Of a stretch of 64,000 nucleotides of DNA, positions 36,374 to 45,201 are shown piece by piece. The translations under genes and the position numbers were made by a program. Source of the DNA: Catenovulum adriaticum. GTDB lineage: Bacteria; Pseudomonadota; Gammaproteobacteria; Enterobacterales; Alteromonadaceae. The notes beneath the pieces are model-generated. The model did not search any database and was not told where the DNA came from. It saw nothing but the letters and a program-made list of their open reading frames with translations. The first letter of the stretch is position 1, and each line of letters opens with the position of its first letter. The stretch lies in the NCBI RefSeq assembly GCF_026725475.1, contig NZ_CP109965.1:496001-560000 (forward strand), written 5' to 3'.

Positions 36374-38454
36374 TAATAAAGTCCTTGCTGTATTTCGCCT
36401 GTCGTTGGCATATTTGGTAGCTCAATAATAAATTCAGAGCCTTTTGACTCGACTGAATTTACGCTGATAACGCCGCCTAATTGTTCGATATAAAGCTTAG
36501 CGTCATGTGCGCCAATACCCATTCCAGCATTCCCTTTGGTTGTCTCAAATGGTTTGAATAATTTGTTACGAATAAATTCAGTAGACATACCGCAACCAGT
36601 ATCTTTGATTATGATGCGGACAACTTCCGGCTCTGTTTCTATGCTGATTTCTACTTTTCCTGAATCATCCGTCGCGTGCTGAGCATTGTCTATTAAATGA
36701 TACAATACATTAGAGAATTTTTCAGTATCTAGTGCAAGTTCTGCTGTTTGCTCGGTTATTATTTTAGGTTCAGGTTGCAGATTTGAGCAACGCTCATTAA
36801 TTAATTGAGACAACAGTTGAGTGATTTCTACGGTATTTTTAATTTGCTGCTCATCATTAGTTTTATTCATTAATTGAGCGAGCATTTTTTCCATTCGCTG
36901 CTTGGTATAACCTAAAGTTTCAAAAGTATCGTCAATAAACTCTGGGTTATGCTTATGCTTTTGAGCATTACTTAATATCATGTTAATTTGAGCAAGTACA
37001 TTTTTTAAATCGTGAATGACAAATGCTGACATTCGACTAAAAGCGGCAAATTGGGCATTTTCGGTAACCACCTGATTAGCCTCATGTTGAAAAATATAGT
37101 GACCAACCTGATTGGTTACGACCGTCATATAATCTCTTATTTCCCAATTAAAGTGTAATAAATCGCCAGCCGAGTTATTTAAGCACACTAAGCCCCATAG
37201 CTTTTCCTGTTGATAAATGGGCACAATAACGTGAAAAGGACATTCACTAATCAGCGTTTTATCTATGACTAATTGAGGATATTTAGCCGGGTGTTGCTGA
37301 TAATCTTTTAAATCAATTACCCAATGTTTTTGTTTGATATAGTCCAGAACGGGTTTTAGTAAAATTGGCTTGTTAGCTCGACTATGGCAATGGCTAACAA
37401 TATTTTTTGTCGCAACACACTCGAGTTGTTGATTATTTAACTTATAAAGTGCGCCCTGATCATATTGAATTGAATTAATAAGAACATCCAAACTGCGATC
37501 ATAAAAATTTTGGGTACTATTTAAAGGTGTATTGAGTTGGTTGGTTAGGTTTAGCCATTGAACACGATAATCAAATCGGTTAGCAAAAAAGTTTTTTTCT
37601 AGAAATACACGAATATTGCGTTTTAAACCCTCAGAAATAAATAAGGCAAATAAAACCACAAAGGCCAATACAATAAAAATCACTTGGATCATACTAGACC
37701 ATTGAGATTCAATGCTTTTAATATAGTAGCCTGTTATTGCCATTAAACATAAATAAACACCAGAAGATAACAATAGACTACTTTGAAAAACCATTTCTCT
37801 TGATATATATACTTGAATACCTAAAGTTTTACTTCGTTTAATTGACCAAAGTAACAAAGGGGCTAAAAAGGCATGTAAATACCCACGAGCTAGCCACATA
37901 TCTTTATCAACATGGGCAATCAAACTAGCATCAGAGAAAACAATAAAGTCGTAAATTAATAACGCACCAAAAGCTAAAATGATAGGCTTGAGCCCCCATA
38001 AAGCAGCTTTGGCTTGGCGAAATAGAATTTCAAGTAAAATGAGTAGGGCTACTGTCATCGCAAGATAGCCTATATAAAACCAGGCAGAACTCACTAACTG
38101 ATAAGCAGCTAATATGGGAAAGATAACGGCAGTTGAAAATATAATGATGCAACTTGGTTTTTTTATCAAAGAAAGATAGCTGGTTGTTTTACGATTTAAC
38201 AGGCTAATCAATAATAAACCAATGGAAATAATACGAAGACTTTCAGCCCAGTTTAACCACCAATTTGAGCTAAAACTTAAGTTGGTGGTAAGGTAAGCGA
38301 TGGACCAATGAACACCAGATAACGTGAATAAGATTAGACTTTTATGAGTGAGTTTGCTTTTTTGGTTACCCGTGTTGGCAATAGACATCAGCATTAAAAG
38401 TGCAAGGTACGAGAATAATGCACATGCATAACCCAGCCAAGAGAAAATTTCCAT
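36373..38454 (-). CDS. prsK: PEP-CTERM system sensor histidine kinase PrsK
   Basis: A 693-residue protein. An N-terminal region of about eight to ten membrane helices (1-275) is followed by a GAF-like domain (about 310-455), a dimerisation/phosphoacceptor helix with FVIHDLKNVLAQ (His481), and HATPase (LYHLIDNAQHATDD, DTGCGMS, GNAGMGIGAHDAKLYIEQLGG). This architecture is that of PrsK from XrtA/PEP-CTERM loci. It pairs with PrsR, whose gene overlaps its stop codon. It is divergent from the Tat-protein operon, and the 260-base gap between them holds the sigma-54 elements. Confidence 0.93.
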   Translation of the reverse strand: MEIFSWLGYACALFSYLALLMLMSIANTGNQKSKLTHKSLILFTLSGVHWSIAYLTTNLSFSSNWWLNWAESLRIISIGLLLISLLNRKTTSYLSLIKKPSCIIIFSTAVIFPILAAYQLVSSAWFYIGYLAMTVALLILLEILFRQAKAALWGLKPIILAFGALLIYDFIVFSDASLIAHVDKDMWLARGYLHAFLAPLLLWSIKRSKTLGIQVYISREMVFQSSLLLSSGVYLCLMAITGYYIKSIESQWSSMIQVIFIVLAFVVLFALFISEGLKRNIRVFLEKNFFANRFDYRVQWLNLTNQLNTPLNSTQNFYDRSLDVLINSIQYDQGALYKLNNQQLECVATKNIVSHCHSRANKPILLKPVLDYIKQKHWVIDLKDYQQHPAKYPQLVIDKTLISECPFHVIVPIYQQEKLWGLVCLNNSAGDLLHFNWEIRDYMTVVTNQVGHYIFQHEANQVVTENAQFAAFSRMSAFVIHDLKNVLAQINMILSNAQKHKHNPEFIDDTFETLGYTKQRMEKMLAQLMNKTNDEQQIKNTVEITQLLSQLINERCSNLQPEPKIITEQTAELALDTEKFSNVLYHLIDNAQHATDDSGKVEISIETEPEVVRIIIKDTGCGMSTEFIRNKLFKPFETTKGNAGMGIGAHDAKLYIEQLGGVISVNSVESKGSEFIIELPNMPTTGEIQQGLY

Positions 38455-38537
38455 TTTGTCATTGTTTTTAGTTGGTGGTAATATAAATACTAACTAAAAT
38501 AGGCTATAACTTATACATATATTTTCGAAAAAAATCA

Positions 38538-38559
38538 GTGTCTGTTTTTTTTACAGTGC
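38538..38559 (+). promoter_or_regulatory. Candidate PrsR activator site (UAS), copy 1
   Basis: TGT (38539-38541), 11 bases, ACA (38553-38555), in the context GTGTCTG-T8-ACAGTGC. The centre at 38547 is exactly 73 bases upstream of the GG of the sigma-54 promoter at 38619. The element is shared with 46423 and 47993 at the same distance. Assignment to PrsR is inferred from gene proximity and activator class. Confidence 0.68.
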
Positions 38560-38618
38560 ATCTAATTAATAATTTTTTAATTACCAAAAAGTTATATTTT
38601 TCATGAGCTTTTTGGTGT

Positions 38619-38634
38619 TGGTATGTTATTTGCA
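38619..38634 (+). promoter_or_regulatory. Sigma-54 promoter of the Tat-protein/HprK-like operon
   Basis: TGGTAT-N5-TTGCA with GG (38620-38621), 10 bases, GC (38632-38633). The -12 half is canonical; the -24 half (TGGTAT) deviates from TGGCAC. Predicted start is near 38645, giving a leader of about 70 bases. Confidence 0.68.
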
Positions 38635-38714
38635 TTTGTTCTTTTATTAAAAATGAGCTAAATCAAAACTGAAATTTATTTGTCTGCTCAAAAGCTAAAA
38701 AAGGAAGCGGAACG

Positions 38715-39428
38715 ATGTCTAATAAACCTGTTGAACAGAAAGCAGAGATAAACTCTGAACAAGCTAACGCTAGTGGTCGCCGTAACTTTATAAAGAAAGG
38801 TGCGTTAGGCGCAGCCTTGATTACAACTGTAAGTAGTAAATCTGCCTGGGCTACAAATTGTAATTGCTCTGGTAATTTGTCAAATAACGCTTCAGTGCAA
38901 GATAACTTTCAAACGTGTGACCAAATTTATGGTTATAGTCAAGGTGCTTGGGGTGGTAACGGCGGTGGCGATGCTGTCGTTGTGTCAAACTTCATTGGCA
39001 CCTATTATGGTAATGGCGTGACGTTACCGAATATGACGTTGGAAGAGTTATTTTTTAATAATGCTTATTTGATTGGTTTGCCTTTATCAAGGCTCGATTC
39101 AAAAGCAGAAGCGAAAGCGATTTATAAAAATAATAAACTTCCAAGTGGTTCAGGTTCTTGGAGCAAAGCTCAGTGGGTTGCTCATACGCTGGGGTTAACA
39201 GCCCAGTATGTATTAAGTAATTCAAATAAATTCAAAGGTGAATGGCGCCAGCGTATTACCGCCGCGTTAAACGCCACGGTTTGGGCTATTATGCTAGATG
39301 AAACAACAAATAATCCTGAATCTGCTATTTGTAGTACAGTCGGAGATTGGTTTTATTATCCACTGACTTTATCTGCTATTTTACAAACGAACGAATCGAC
39401 TTTATCTGGATATCATAATCATCCATAG
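38715..39428 (+). CDS. Tat-signal secreted protein of the HprK-related kinase A locus
   Basis: A 237-residue protein with an unusually long n-region, then a twin-arginine motif GRRNFIKKG (Arg22-Arg23), a hydrophobic stretch ALGAALITTVS and a probable cleavage site after SAWA (about 46). The mature part starts TNCNCSG, contains a Gly-rich stretch GYSQGAWGGNGGGDAV, and has further Cys residues (about 68 and 208). It has no PEP-CTERM tail. AAGGAAG precedes the ATG. It is the first gene of a sigma-54-driven operon with a PqqD-like protein, an HprK-like kinase and a nucleotidyltransferase. It may be the substrate of those enzymes, but no function is known. Confidence 0.75.
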   Translation: MSNKPVEQKAEINSEQANASGRRNFIKKGALGAALITTVSSKSAWATNCNCSGNLSNNASVQDNFQTCDQIYGYSQGAWGGNGGGDAVVVSNFIGTYYGNGVTLPNMTLEELFFNNAYLIGLPLSRLDSKAEAKAIYKNNKLPSGSGSWSKAQWVAHTLGLTAQYVLSNSNKFKGEWRQRITAALNATVWAIMLDETTNNPESAICSTVGDWFYYPLTLSAILQTNESTLSGYHNHP

Positions 39429-39458
39429 TCAAGCCTTGTTTAGCAATAGGTGAAAAGA

Positions 39459-39713
39459 GTGAGCGAATCAAATGTTTGTTATTGCTTAATGCAACATTAT
39501 GCACTTGAACCTATAGGCGAACTTAGTGCTGTCTTTGATAGCTTTACCGGAGAAACACACTTTGTTTCTCCTCCTCTGTCTGATTTATTAAATAAAAAAC
39601 CGCACAGCCCCTTTACGCCATTTCGTTTGCGACAGCCAGTTACAGATGATGATTACATTTTAGAGCAACAGTTGGCATCAGCGATTAAGCTCGGTATGAT
39701 TAAAGCAATTTAA
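39459..39713 (+). CDS. HPr-rel-A system PqqD-family protein
   Basis: About 84 residues. The stretch LDP-like/VFDSFTGETHFVSPPLSDLL matches the PqqD-related proteins that accompany HprK-related kinase A. PqqD folds (RRE) bind peptide leaders for modifying enzymes. The GTG at 39459 has AGG (39448-39450) at good spacing. The GTG at 39450 (three codons longer) lacks a ribosome-binding site. It lies between the Tat protein and the kinase, with about 23 bases to the likely kinase start. The role as recognition subunit is inferred. Confidence 0.72.
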   Translation: MSESNVCYCLMQHYALEPIGELSAVFDSFTGETHFVSPPLSDLLNKKPHSPFTPFRLRQPVTDDDYILEQQLASAIKLGMIKAI

Positions 39714-39736
39714 TTTGATTGAAAGGATTTTTTCGT

Positions 39737-40594
39737 TTGTATTCTAGTTCTCTTGTATTAGGTCCTTTTAAGTTTAAAATAAACTCATCCATTAAAAGTG
39801 TAAAAAACGAACTAGAGCTTTTATATCAAGATTTTACACCTGTAACCACTAATGATTTTATTGATTTTAACATCGATATTAGCAAACCAAATAATTTCAG
39901 GCGTTGGATAAAACCCCAAGTTAATTTTGTTGTCGATGAGCATTATCCATTTAAACCTTTACCTTTAGATCATGCTTTTCCGATGCTTGAATGGGGTATG
40001 AATTGGTGCATTGCGTCTAACGCTCATCAGTACTTTATCTTACACGCAGGGGCTGTTGAACGAAATGGCTGTGTCATCGTATTACCAGCCCATTCAGGGG
40101 CAGGAAAAAGCACACTTACAGCCTCTCTTGTTTATAGAGGCTGGCGTCTTTTTTCAGATGAACTCGCTCTTTTTTCGTTAAAGGATAAGCTCGTTTACCC
40201 CCTGGCAAGGCCGATAAATTTAAAAAATCAATCAATTGAAGTTATTAAAAATTTTTTACCTGAAAGCATATTTAGCCAAGTAGTGAAAGACACCCACAAA
40301 GGAACAGTTGCTTTGCTTAAACCACCTAAAGCCAGTGTTGAGCAATCTAAAATTCCTGCTGCGCCGTCTCATTTTATTTTTCCTAAATATGTAGAGGGCA
40401 GTTCTACAAAGCTTAAACCTTGCTCTGTCGAGTATGCTTTTAAACAAATTATCGAACAAGGCTTTAACTACCATATATTAGGTGAGGAAGCTTTTGTTTT
40501 GATTAGCCATTATTTAAGAAACTCGCCTACCTACACATTAGAATATAGCGATTTTGAGCAAGCTAATACTGTATTAAGAGGGTTAGTTGATTAA
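39737..40594 (+). CDS. HprK-related kinase A
   Basis: About 285 residues. The HPr-kinase-like core has FILHAGAVERNGCVIVLPA and then the P-loop HSGAGKST (about residue 125), followed by RLFSDELALF with the acidic pair typical of the family. No N-terminal HprK regulatory domain is present. The TTG at 39737 is 9 bases from AAAGGA (39722-39727). A TTG at 39719 would add six residues but has no ribosome-binding site. True HprK phosphorylates a Ser of HPr; the target here is unknown. It is 2 bases from the nucleotidyltransferase gene. Confidence 0.82.
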   Translation: MYSSSLVLGPFKFKINSSIKSVKNELELLYQDFTPVTTNDFIDFNIDISKPNNFRRWIKPQVNFVVDEHYPFKPLPLDHAFPMLEWGMNWCIASNAHQYFILHAGAVERNGCVIVLPAHSGAGKSTLTASLVYRGWRLFSDELALFSLKDKLVYPLARPINLKNQSIEVIKNFLPESIFSQVVKDTHKGTVALLKPPKASVEQSKIPAAPSHFIFPKYVEGSSTKLKPCSVEYAFKQIIEQGFNYHILGEEAFVLISHYLRNSPTYTLEYSDFEQANTVLRGLVD

Positions 40595-40596
40595 TT

Positions 40597-41694
40597 ATGT
40601 GTATTTTAATCAAAACACTAAAATCACCAAAATCAGTAAATAACTTTAGTGCTGAAGAATGGCAAACACTAATGCTACAAGCCAAGAAATCAAATTTATT
40701 TGGTCGTCTGAGTTATTTGTTGAAAGCGAGTGACCTTCCCATTCCAAACTCATTACAATGGCATTTTGACGCCTACGACAAAAAAGCACGAATGCAGCAA
40801 CGTCAAGTAAAGTACGAATTTAAAATACTTAACGAAACGTTTAAGCCATTTTCGTCAGGTTATAAATTGTTAAAAGGTGCTGCGTACATAGCGCATGATT
40901 TAGCTAATGCTCAAGGAAGAAGCTTTTCAGATATAGACATACTGGTTGAGCGTAAAACCTTAGGTGCGATGGAATTGAGGTTGCGTATAGCGGGCTGGCT
41001 TAGAACTGAAATAGATGACTACGATGATAAATATTATCGTGAATGGATGCATGAAATCCCACCTTTGTTTCATAAAGACAGAGCAACAGTGTTGGATGTC
41101 CACCATAATATTTTACCAAAGACAAATAAGCATCATTTTAACGCTGAGCAATTTCAGTATCAGACAGTAGAGATCGAAAATATTGGATCTGTAACAACGC
41201 TCACGTACCTTGATATGTTTATTCACTGTGCCGTTCATTTAATGACTGAAAGTGAATTTCATAATGGACTGCGAGATATAGTTGATTTGGACAGTTTAGC
41301 GACTGAGTTTTCTAATAAAAATACAGACTTTACAACTGAGCTTTATCAACGCAGTTTGGAACTGGGCGTTGAATCTTATGTCTATTTAGCACTTAGGTAT
41401 GTAGCGGGCATTATGGAAAATCCGTCAGCCAAAAAAGCGCTAGAAAATTTTAAATCCACGTCTACCAGCCATTTATGGTTGTGGGATTTTGCTTTTTTTA
41501 ATGTGCTGAAACCTGACACTCATGACTGTCGCAACTACAAGACTTTTATTGCTAAATTTTTACTGTATTGGAGAGGTCATTTAAATCGTATGCCATTGCA
41601 TTTATTGGTGCCTCATTTATTCAAAAAATCCTACATGAAAATAAAAGACAGCTTGGATAAAGGTAAGTCGATAGAAGGCCAACACTTGCCATAA
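40597..41694 (+). CDS. Nucleotidyltransferase-family protein of the HprK-related module
   Basis: A 365-residue protein of the NTP_transf_5 type (large nucleotidyltransferase-like family). The catalytic motif is GRSFSDIDILV (Ser109, Asp112, Asp114), with a third acidic strand in ATVLDVHHNILP. It would transfer a nucleotide or phosphate to a protein or sugar. The substrate is unknown. It is the last gene of the sigma-54 operon, followed by a terminator. Homologues occur beside HprK-like kinases and in some lasso-peptide clusters. Confidence 0.8.
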   Translation: MCILIKTLKSPKSVNNFSAEEWQTLMLQAKKSNLFGRLSYLLKASDLPIPNSLQWHFDAYDKKARMQQRQVKYEFKILNETFKPFSSGYKLLKGAAYIAHDLANAQGRSFSDIDILVERKTLGAMELRLRIAGWLRTEIDDYDDKYYREWMHEIPPLFHKDRATVLDVHHNILPKTNKHHFNAEQFQYQTVEIENIGSVTTLTYLDMFIHCAVHLMTESEFHNGLRDIVDLDSLATEFSNKNTDFTTELYQRSLELGVESYVYLALRYVAGIMENPSAKKALENFKSTSTSHLWLWDFAFFNVLKPDTHDCRNYKTFIAKFLLYWRGHLNRMPLHLLVPHLFKKSYMKIKDSLDKGKSIEGQHLP

Positions 41695-41707
41695 ACGCAG
41701 CTGTATA

Positions 41708-41739
41708 GCACGGTTAACTATAGCTGACTGTGCTTTTTT
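41708..41739. terminator. Terminator shared by the nucleotidyltransferase and serine protease genes
   Basis: AGCACGGTTA (41708 on) pairs with TGACTGTGCT, with two G-U pairs, and is followed by TTTTTT (41734-41739). On the minus strand it covers the last codons and the stop (41718-41720) of the protease gene. Confidence 0.7.
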
Positions 41740-42476
41740 AATAAATTTTGTAAATGTTCGGCTGGTATTGCGTAAGTAATTCCGCTGGGATCAGTTAGAG
41801 CTGATTCTTTACTCGATTTTATAAACACTTTATTTATAACAGCTAGAACCTTACCTGTCTTTTGGTCGTATACTGGACTTCCACTATTGCCTGGGTAAGC
41901 TGTAGCATCTAGCTGGTAAGTCAGAAACGGTTTTTTCAGGCGTTTTAGTGCTGAAATACTAAGCTGATTAGCATTTGCAGCGGGTGTTACAACAGGGGTG
42001 ACAGCTGAAATTATTCCTCTGTGTGTAACAGGGTACAGACCTAATACAGCGCCAATTGGAAAGCCGGTAAAAGCAATTTCAGTACCAGCGGGTTGTGAAC
42101 CTCTAGCTAATTTTAGCGGCGTAATATTAAGGTTATTGGAAGTACTTATTTTTAATAATGCAAGATCATGAGCGGCATCGTAAGTTAACACGCTAAAATC
42201 GATTAATTTAGGGCGGTTACCTTCGCCGACAAATATAACCCGTTTTTCATTTTCTTGTATATTTAAATCATCACTGATTAAATGATAATTTGTTACAATT
42301 AAATGATCACGGATAAAGAATCCGGTGCCTTTTAATTGAGCTCTCGGGCTACCTAAAGGTTTATAAGTGCCAATCCCAACGACGGCTGACTTTACACTTT
42401 TTATAGTGTCGACCAAATTGGCCAGAGCTGAAAATGAAACTAAATAGAAAAAAACAACAAAGGCTAGTTTTATCAT
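41718..42476 (-). CDS. Secreted trypsin-like serine protease
   Basis: About 252 residues. The start at 42476 gives a clean signal peptide (MIKLAFVVFFYLVSFSALA) and an AAGG ribosome-binding site. The frame is open 18 codons further upstream but without one. The S1C catalytic triad is visible: His in LIVTNYHLIS, Asp in TYDAAHDLALLK and Ser in AYPGNSGSPVYD. No PDZ domain follows, unlike DegP/DegS. It is periplasmic or secreted and divergent from the ElyC-like gene. It could process exported PEP-CTERM or Tat proteins, but only the location suggests this. Confidence 0.85.
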   Translation of the reverse strand: MIKLAFVVFFYLVSFSALANLVDTIKSVKSAVVGIGTYKPLGSPRAQLKGTGFFIRDHLIVTNYHLISDDLNIQENEKRVIFVGEGNRPKLIDFSVLTYDAAHDLALLKISTSNNLNITPLKLARGSQPAGTEIAFTGFPIGAVLGLYPVTHRGIISAVTPVVTPAANANQLSISALKRLKKPFLTYQLDATAYPGNSGSPVYDQKTGKVLAVINKVFIKSSKESALTDPSGITYAIPAEHLQNLLKKHSQL

Positions 42477-42532
42477 GGGCCTTTCCTTACAATGATTTAA
42501 CTTTTTACATGGTAATGGAAAAGACTGCATAA

Positions 42533-43327
42533 ATGGAATTTTTATTTTCCGTAAAAAAAATACTGGGGGTGTTGATCTCGCCTTTGCCAGTGTCTGTGTT
42601 ACTGCTAATCGCGGGCAGTGTTTTATTATTAAAAACTGCTCAGTTTCAATATCGTAAATATGTAAAAATATTTATTTTCAGTGGTGTAGGTTTGCTTATT
42701 CTTGCAAGTTCGCCAATTACCGCATTTTATTTGTTGAGACCGATAGAAACAGCCTATCCTAAATATCAAGATGAACTAAAAAAAGTAGATAATATTGTGG
42801 TGCTAGGTTGCTATCATAGTTCAGACAAGCAACTACCAGATATTGCCAATGTTCACCCATGTTCTTTATATCGTTTAATTGAAGCGCTTAGATTGTCGCG
42901 TGTTTACCCCTCAGCTCAGTTATATTTAACTGGGTGGCAGAGTGATGACGAACACAAAATGAGCCACCCTGAATATTCTGCTAAAATTTTAATGAGCCTA
43001 GGTGTTGATAGGCATAGAATTACCGCAATTGAAGGGAGTAAAGATACCGAAGAGGAAGTTCTGGTGCTAAAACCAGTACTAAGACATAAGCAAACTTTAG
43101 TTGTTAGTTCGGCAAGCCATTTTTATCGAGCTATGAAATTATTTGATGCCCATAATGTAAAAGTAACCCCAGTTCCAATTGAGTATTTAACTCATAAAGG
43201 TGGTCCTTGGAGCTGGCGTTTATTAATACCTGATCCTGACGCTTTACAAATGACGCAAAGAGCAATTTATGAATATTTAGGCAATATTTGGGTTAATGTT
43301 AAATCAGAGTTTGAACCTAATGACTGA
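42533..43327 (+). CDS. ElyC/SanA/YdcF-family membrane protein
   Basis: A 264-residue protein with two N-terminal membrane helices (about 13-33 and 42-65) and a DUF218 domain (VDNIVVLGCYHSSD, ALRLSRVYPSAQLYLTGW, TEEEVLVLKPVL, LVVSSASHFYRAM). ElyC affects peptidoglycan and undecaprenyl-phosphate metabolism in E. coli. Such genes are frequent in exopolysaccharide regions. Its last codons overlap the start of the patatin gene (ATGACTGA), suggesting co-translation. Confidence 0.85.
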   Translation: MEFLFSVKKILGVLISPLPVSVLLLIAGSVLLLKTAQFQYRKYVKIFIFSGVGLLILASSPITAFYLLRPIETAYPKYQDELKKVDNIVVLGCYHSSDKQLPDIANVHPCSLYRLIEALRLSRVYPSAQLYLTGWQSDDEHKMSHPEYSAKILMSLGVDRHRITAIEGSKDTEEEVLVLKPVLRHKQTLVVSSASHFYRAMKLFDAHNVKVTPVPIEYLTHKGGPWSWRLLIPDPDALQMTQRAIYEYLGNIWVNVKSEFEPND

Positions 43328-44180
43328 AAAAAAACCACCAATAAACAAAAGCACAATGAAAATAGTGCCCGTTTTTTCTGGTGGAGGTACTCGCCTACCT
43401 GCCTATATTGGTATCTTAAAAGCACTTCATGAATTAAAAATTGAATTTAGCAGTATTGTTGGTGTCTCTGGAGGCAGTATTATTTCAGCTTTATACTGCT
43501 CAGGAATGAGTATTGAGGCCATTAAGCAGCTCGCATTAAACACCAACTTTAAACAGTTTAAAGGCTATAGTTTAATTCGTTTGATAAAAGATGGAGGATT
43601 AAGTTCAGGCGATAGTTTCGAACACTGGATGGATAAGCAACTTAACGGCAAAACATTTTCTGATTTACCTCATGATTTAAATATTTTAGCGACTGATGTG
43701 AATGGGGGCGGGCCGGTTATTTTTAATAAAAAAGTATCACCCAAGCTTAAAGTATCTAAAGCTGTACGTTTTTCGATGTCGATACCACTCGTGTTTAGCT
43801 TTCAAAAATATCAGGATCATATTTTAACAGATGGTGCCATTTTAGCTGAAGATGCTTTGTTTAACGATTGGGCCGGAGATGGTACGCCTACGGTTTGCTT
43901 TAGACTTAAAAGTAAGCCTCAAAGTTTAAAACAGCAAAAGTACTCCATGTTTCCACTAAAAAACTATGTACTTATGCTTGTTAAGACTTTTATGACCGCT
44001 GTATCAAGAGAATATGTTCAAGCGGAACATTGGCATAGCACGATAGTGATTGATACAGGCGATATATCACCAGTTGACTTTGCTTTAACTGAAACGCAAA
44101 AAAATGCTTTGTATAAAGTGGGTTATTTAACGGCTATGTCAATTATTCCTAAAAAAATTATAATCCCTATTAATTCCTAG
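43320..44180 (+). CDS. Patatin-like phospholipase
   Basis: About 286 residues. The patatin motifs are complete: oxyanion hole FSGGGTRLPAYIG, nucleophile elbow GVSGGSI (G-x-S-x-G), and the catalytic Asp in LTDGAILAED. The predicted activity is Ser-Asp lipid acyl hydrolase. The ATG at 43320 overlaps the stop of the upstream gene. An ATG at 43296 is possible and one at 43356 is less likely. No signal peptide is visible, so it probably acts at the inner face of the membrane. Confidence 0.85.
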   Translation: MTEKKPPINKSTMKIVPVFSGGGTRLPAYIGILKALHELKIEFSSIVGVSGGSIISALYCSGMSIEAIKQLALNTNFKQFKGYSLIRLIKDGGLSSGDSFEHWMDKQLNGKTFSDLPHDLNILATDVNGGGPVIFNKKVSPKLKVSKAVRFSMSIPLVFSFQKYQDHILTDGAILAEDALFNDWAGDGTPTVCFRLKSKPQSLKQQKYSMFPLKNYVLMLVKTFMTAVSREYVQAEHWHSTIVIDTGDISPVDFALTETQKNALYKVGYLTAMSIIPKKIIIPINS

Positions 44181-44272
44181 CTATACTTTTTATCTAGCTT
44201 TACGGGCAGTAAATCGACTATGCTAAATGTAGTCACATATAAGAATAAATAATTAGATGTTTGGTGGATAAC

Positions 44273-45187
44273 ATGAAAACCTTAAAAAAATATGCAGACA
44301 AGCCGATAATCGGCCCTGTAATAAAAAAAGCGATGCAGTATTTAGCAAATAGAGAAATTGATAGCATTGCTAACCACTTTTCAAAATTCTTAAGCCCCAA
44401 ACTCGCCTATTCACCCGAGCTAAAAGAGCGAGTTTATAAAATAAGACATAACGTTTATTGTGATGAACTATCTTTTTTAGAAAAGCATGAAAGTGGGCTT
44501 GAAACTGATCAATTTGATGACCATTCGCTTCATTGTGCGATTGAACATAAACCATCACATACGTTTGCCGGAACAGTCCGGTTGGTTTATTCGCCAAATG
44601 AAACTAAAAAATTACCGATTGAAGCTTATTGCGCCAATTCTATTGATAAAAATGAAGTTCATCCAACAGACTTTAGACGCGATCAAATATTTGAAATATC
44701 TAGGCTAGCGATACCTTCTCATTTTAGAAGACGAAATACAGATAGATTTAAAGGTTCAGCGACAGGTGTTATTAATGAACAGGTATACTCTGAAGCTGAA
44801 TTACGTTGTTTTCCTTTTATTGCAATCGGCTTATATTTGTCCGGTGCTGCATTATCTCAACATGAGGGGATGGAGCACTGTTTTGTAATGATGGAGCCAA
44901 GATTAGCAAGAAGCCTTAGGTTTGTAGGTATCCCATTTAAGCAAATAGGTCCTACGGTCGATTATCATGGGAAAAGAGCGCCATATTACATTAACAATAA
45001 AATTTTAATGCAAAGTTTAAACTCTGGTTTTAAAAAGCTTTTATTTAAGATTGAAGACGAACTAGAGGAGCAGTTTATTGCAGCTCGGCAATTTAAAACC
45101 GAATTTCCGAGTAACCCACCATCACTAAAGACGACTCATAACAATAGTTTTGTCGCTTTAAATGGTGAGCGTTTGTTTCAAGTATAA
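44273..45187 (+). CDS. PEP-CTERM/exosortase system-associated acyltransferase
   Basis: About 304 residues. The core KERVYKIRHNVYCDELSFLE, TFAGTVRLVYSPN and IFEISRLAIPSHFRRR is the autoinducer-synthase-like GNAT fold of the exosortase-linked acyltransferase family. GGTGGA lies just before the ATG at 44273. A TTG four codons upstream is less likely. The next gene, a ThiF-like enzyme, follows after 14 bases. The acyl donor and acceptor are unknown. It is not a LuxI quorum-sensing gene, since no LuxR is nearby. Confidence 0.85.
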   Translation: MKTLKKYADKPIIGPVIKKAMQYLANREIDSIANHFSKFLSPKLAYSPELKERVYKIRHNVYCDELSFLEKHESGLETDQFDDHSLHCAIEHKPSHTFAGTVRLVYSPNETKKLPIEAYCANSIDKNEVHPTDFRRDQIFEISRLAIPSHFRRRNTDRFKGSATGVINEQVYSEAELRCFPFIAIGLYLSGAALSQHEGMEHCFVMMEPRLARSLRFVGIPFKQIGPTVDYHGKRAPYYINNKILMQSLNSGFKKLLFKIEDELEEQFIAARQFKTEFPSNPPSLKTTHNNSFVALNGERLFQV

Positions 45188-45201
45188 GTAAAGGGTTAAA
45201 C

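Noticed and set aside
38455..38475. Second TGTC-T-rich element near the prsK start
   Set aside because: It has TGTC and a T-run but lacks ACA at the right distance and has no promoter match on either side.
38715..41694. Lasso-peptide or other classical RiPP cluster
   Set aside because: The RRE-like, HprK-like and nucleotidyltransferase genes recall lasso clusters, but there is no asparagine-synthetase-like cyclase, no transglutaminase-like protease and no short precursor peptide.
44273..45187. LuxI-type quorum-sensing synthase
   Set aside because: The fold is related, but the sequence pattern and locus fit the exosortase-associated acyltransferase family, and no LuxR-type regulator is nearby.
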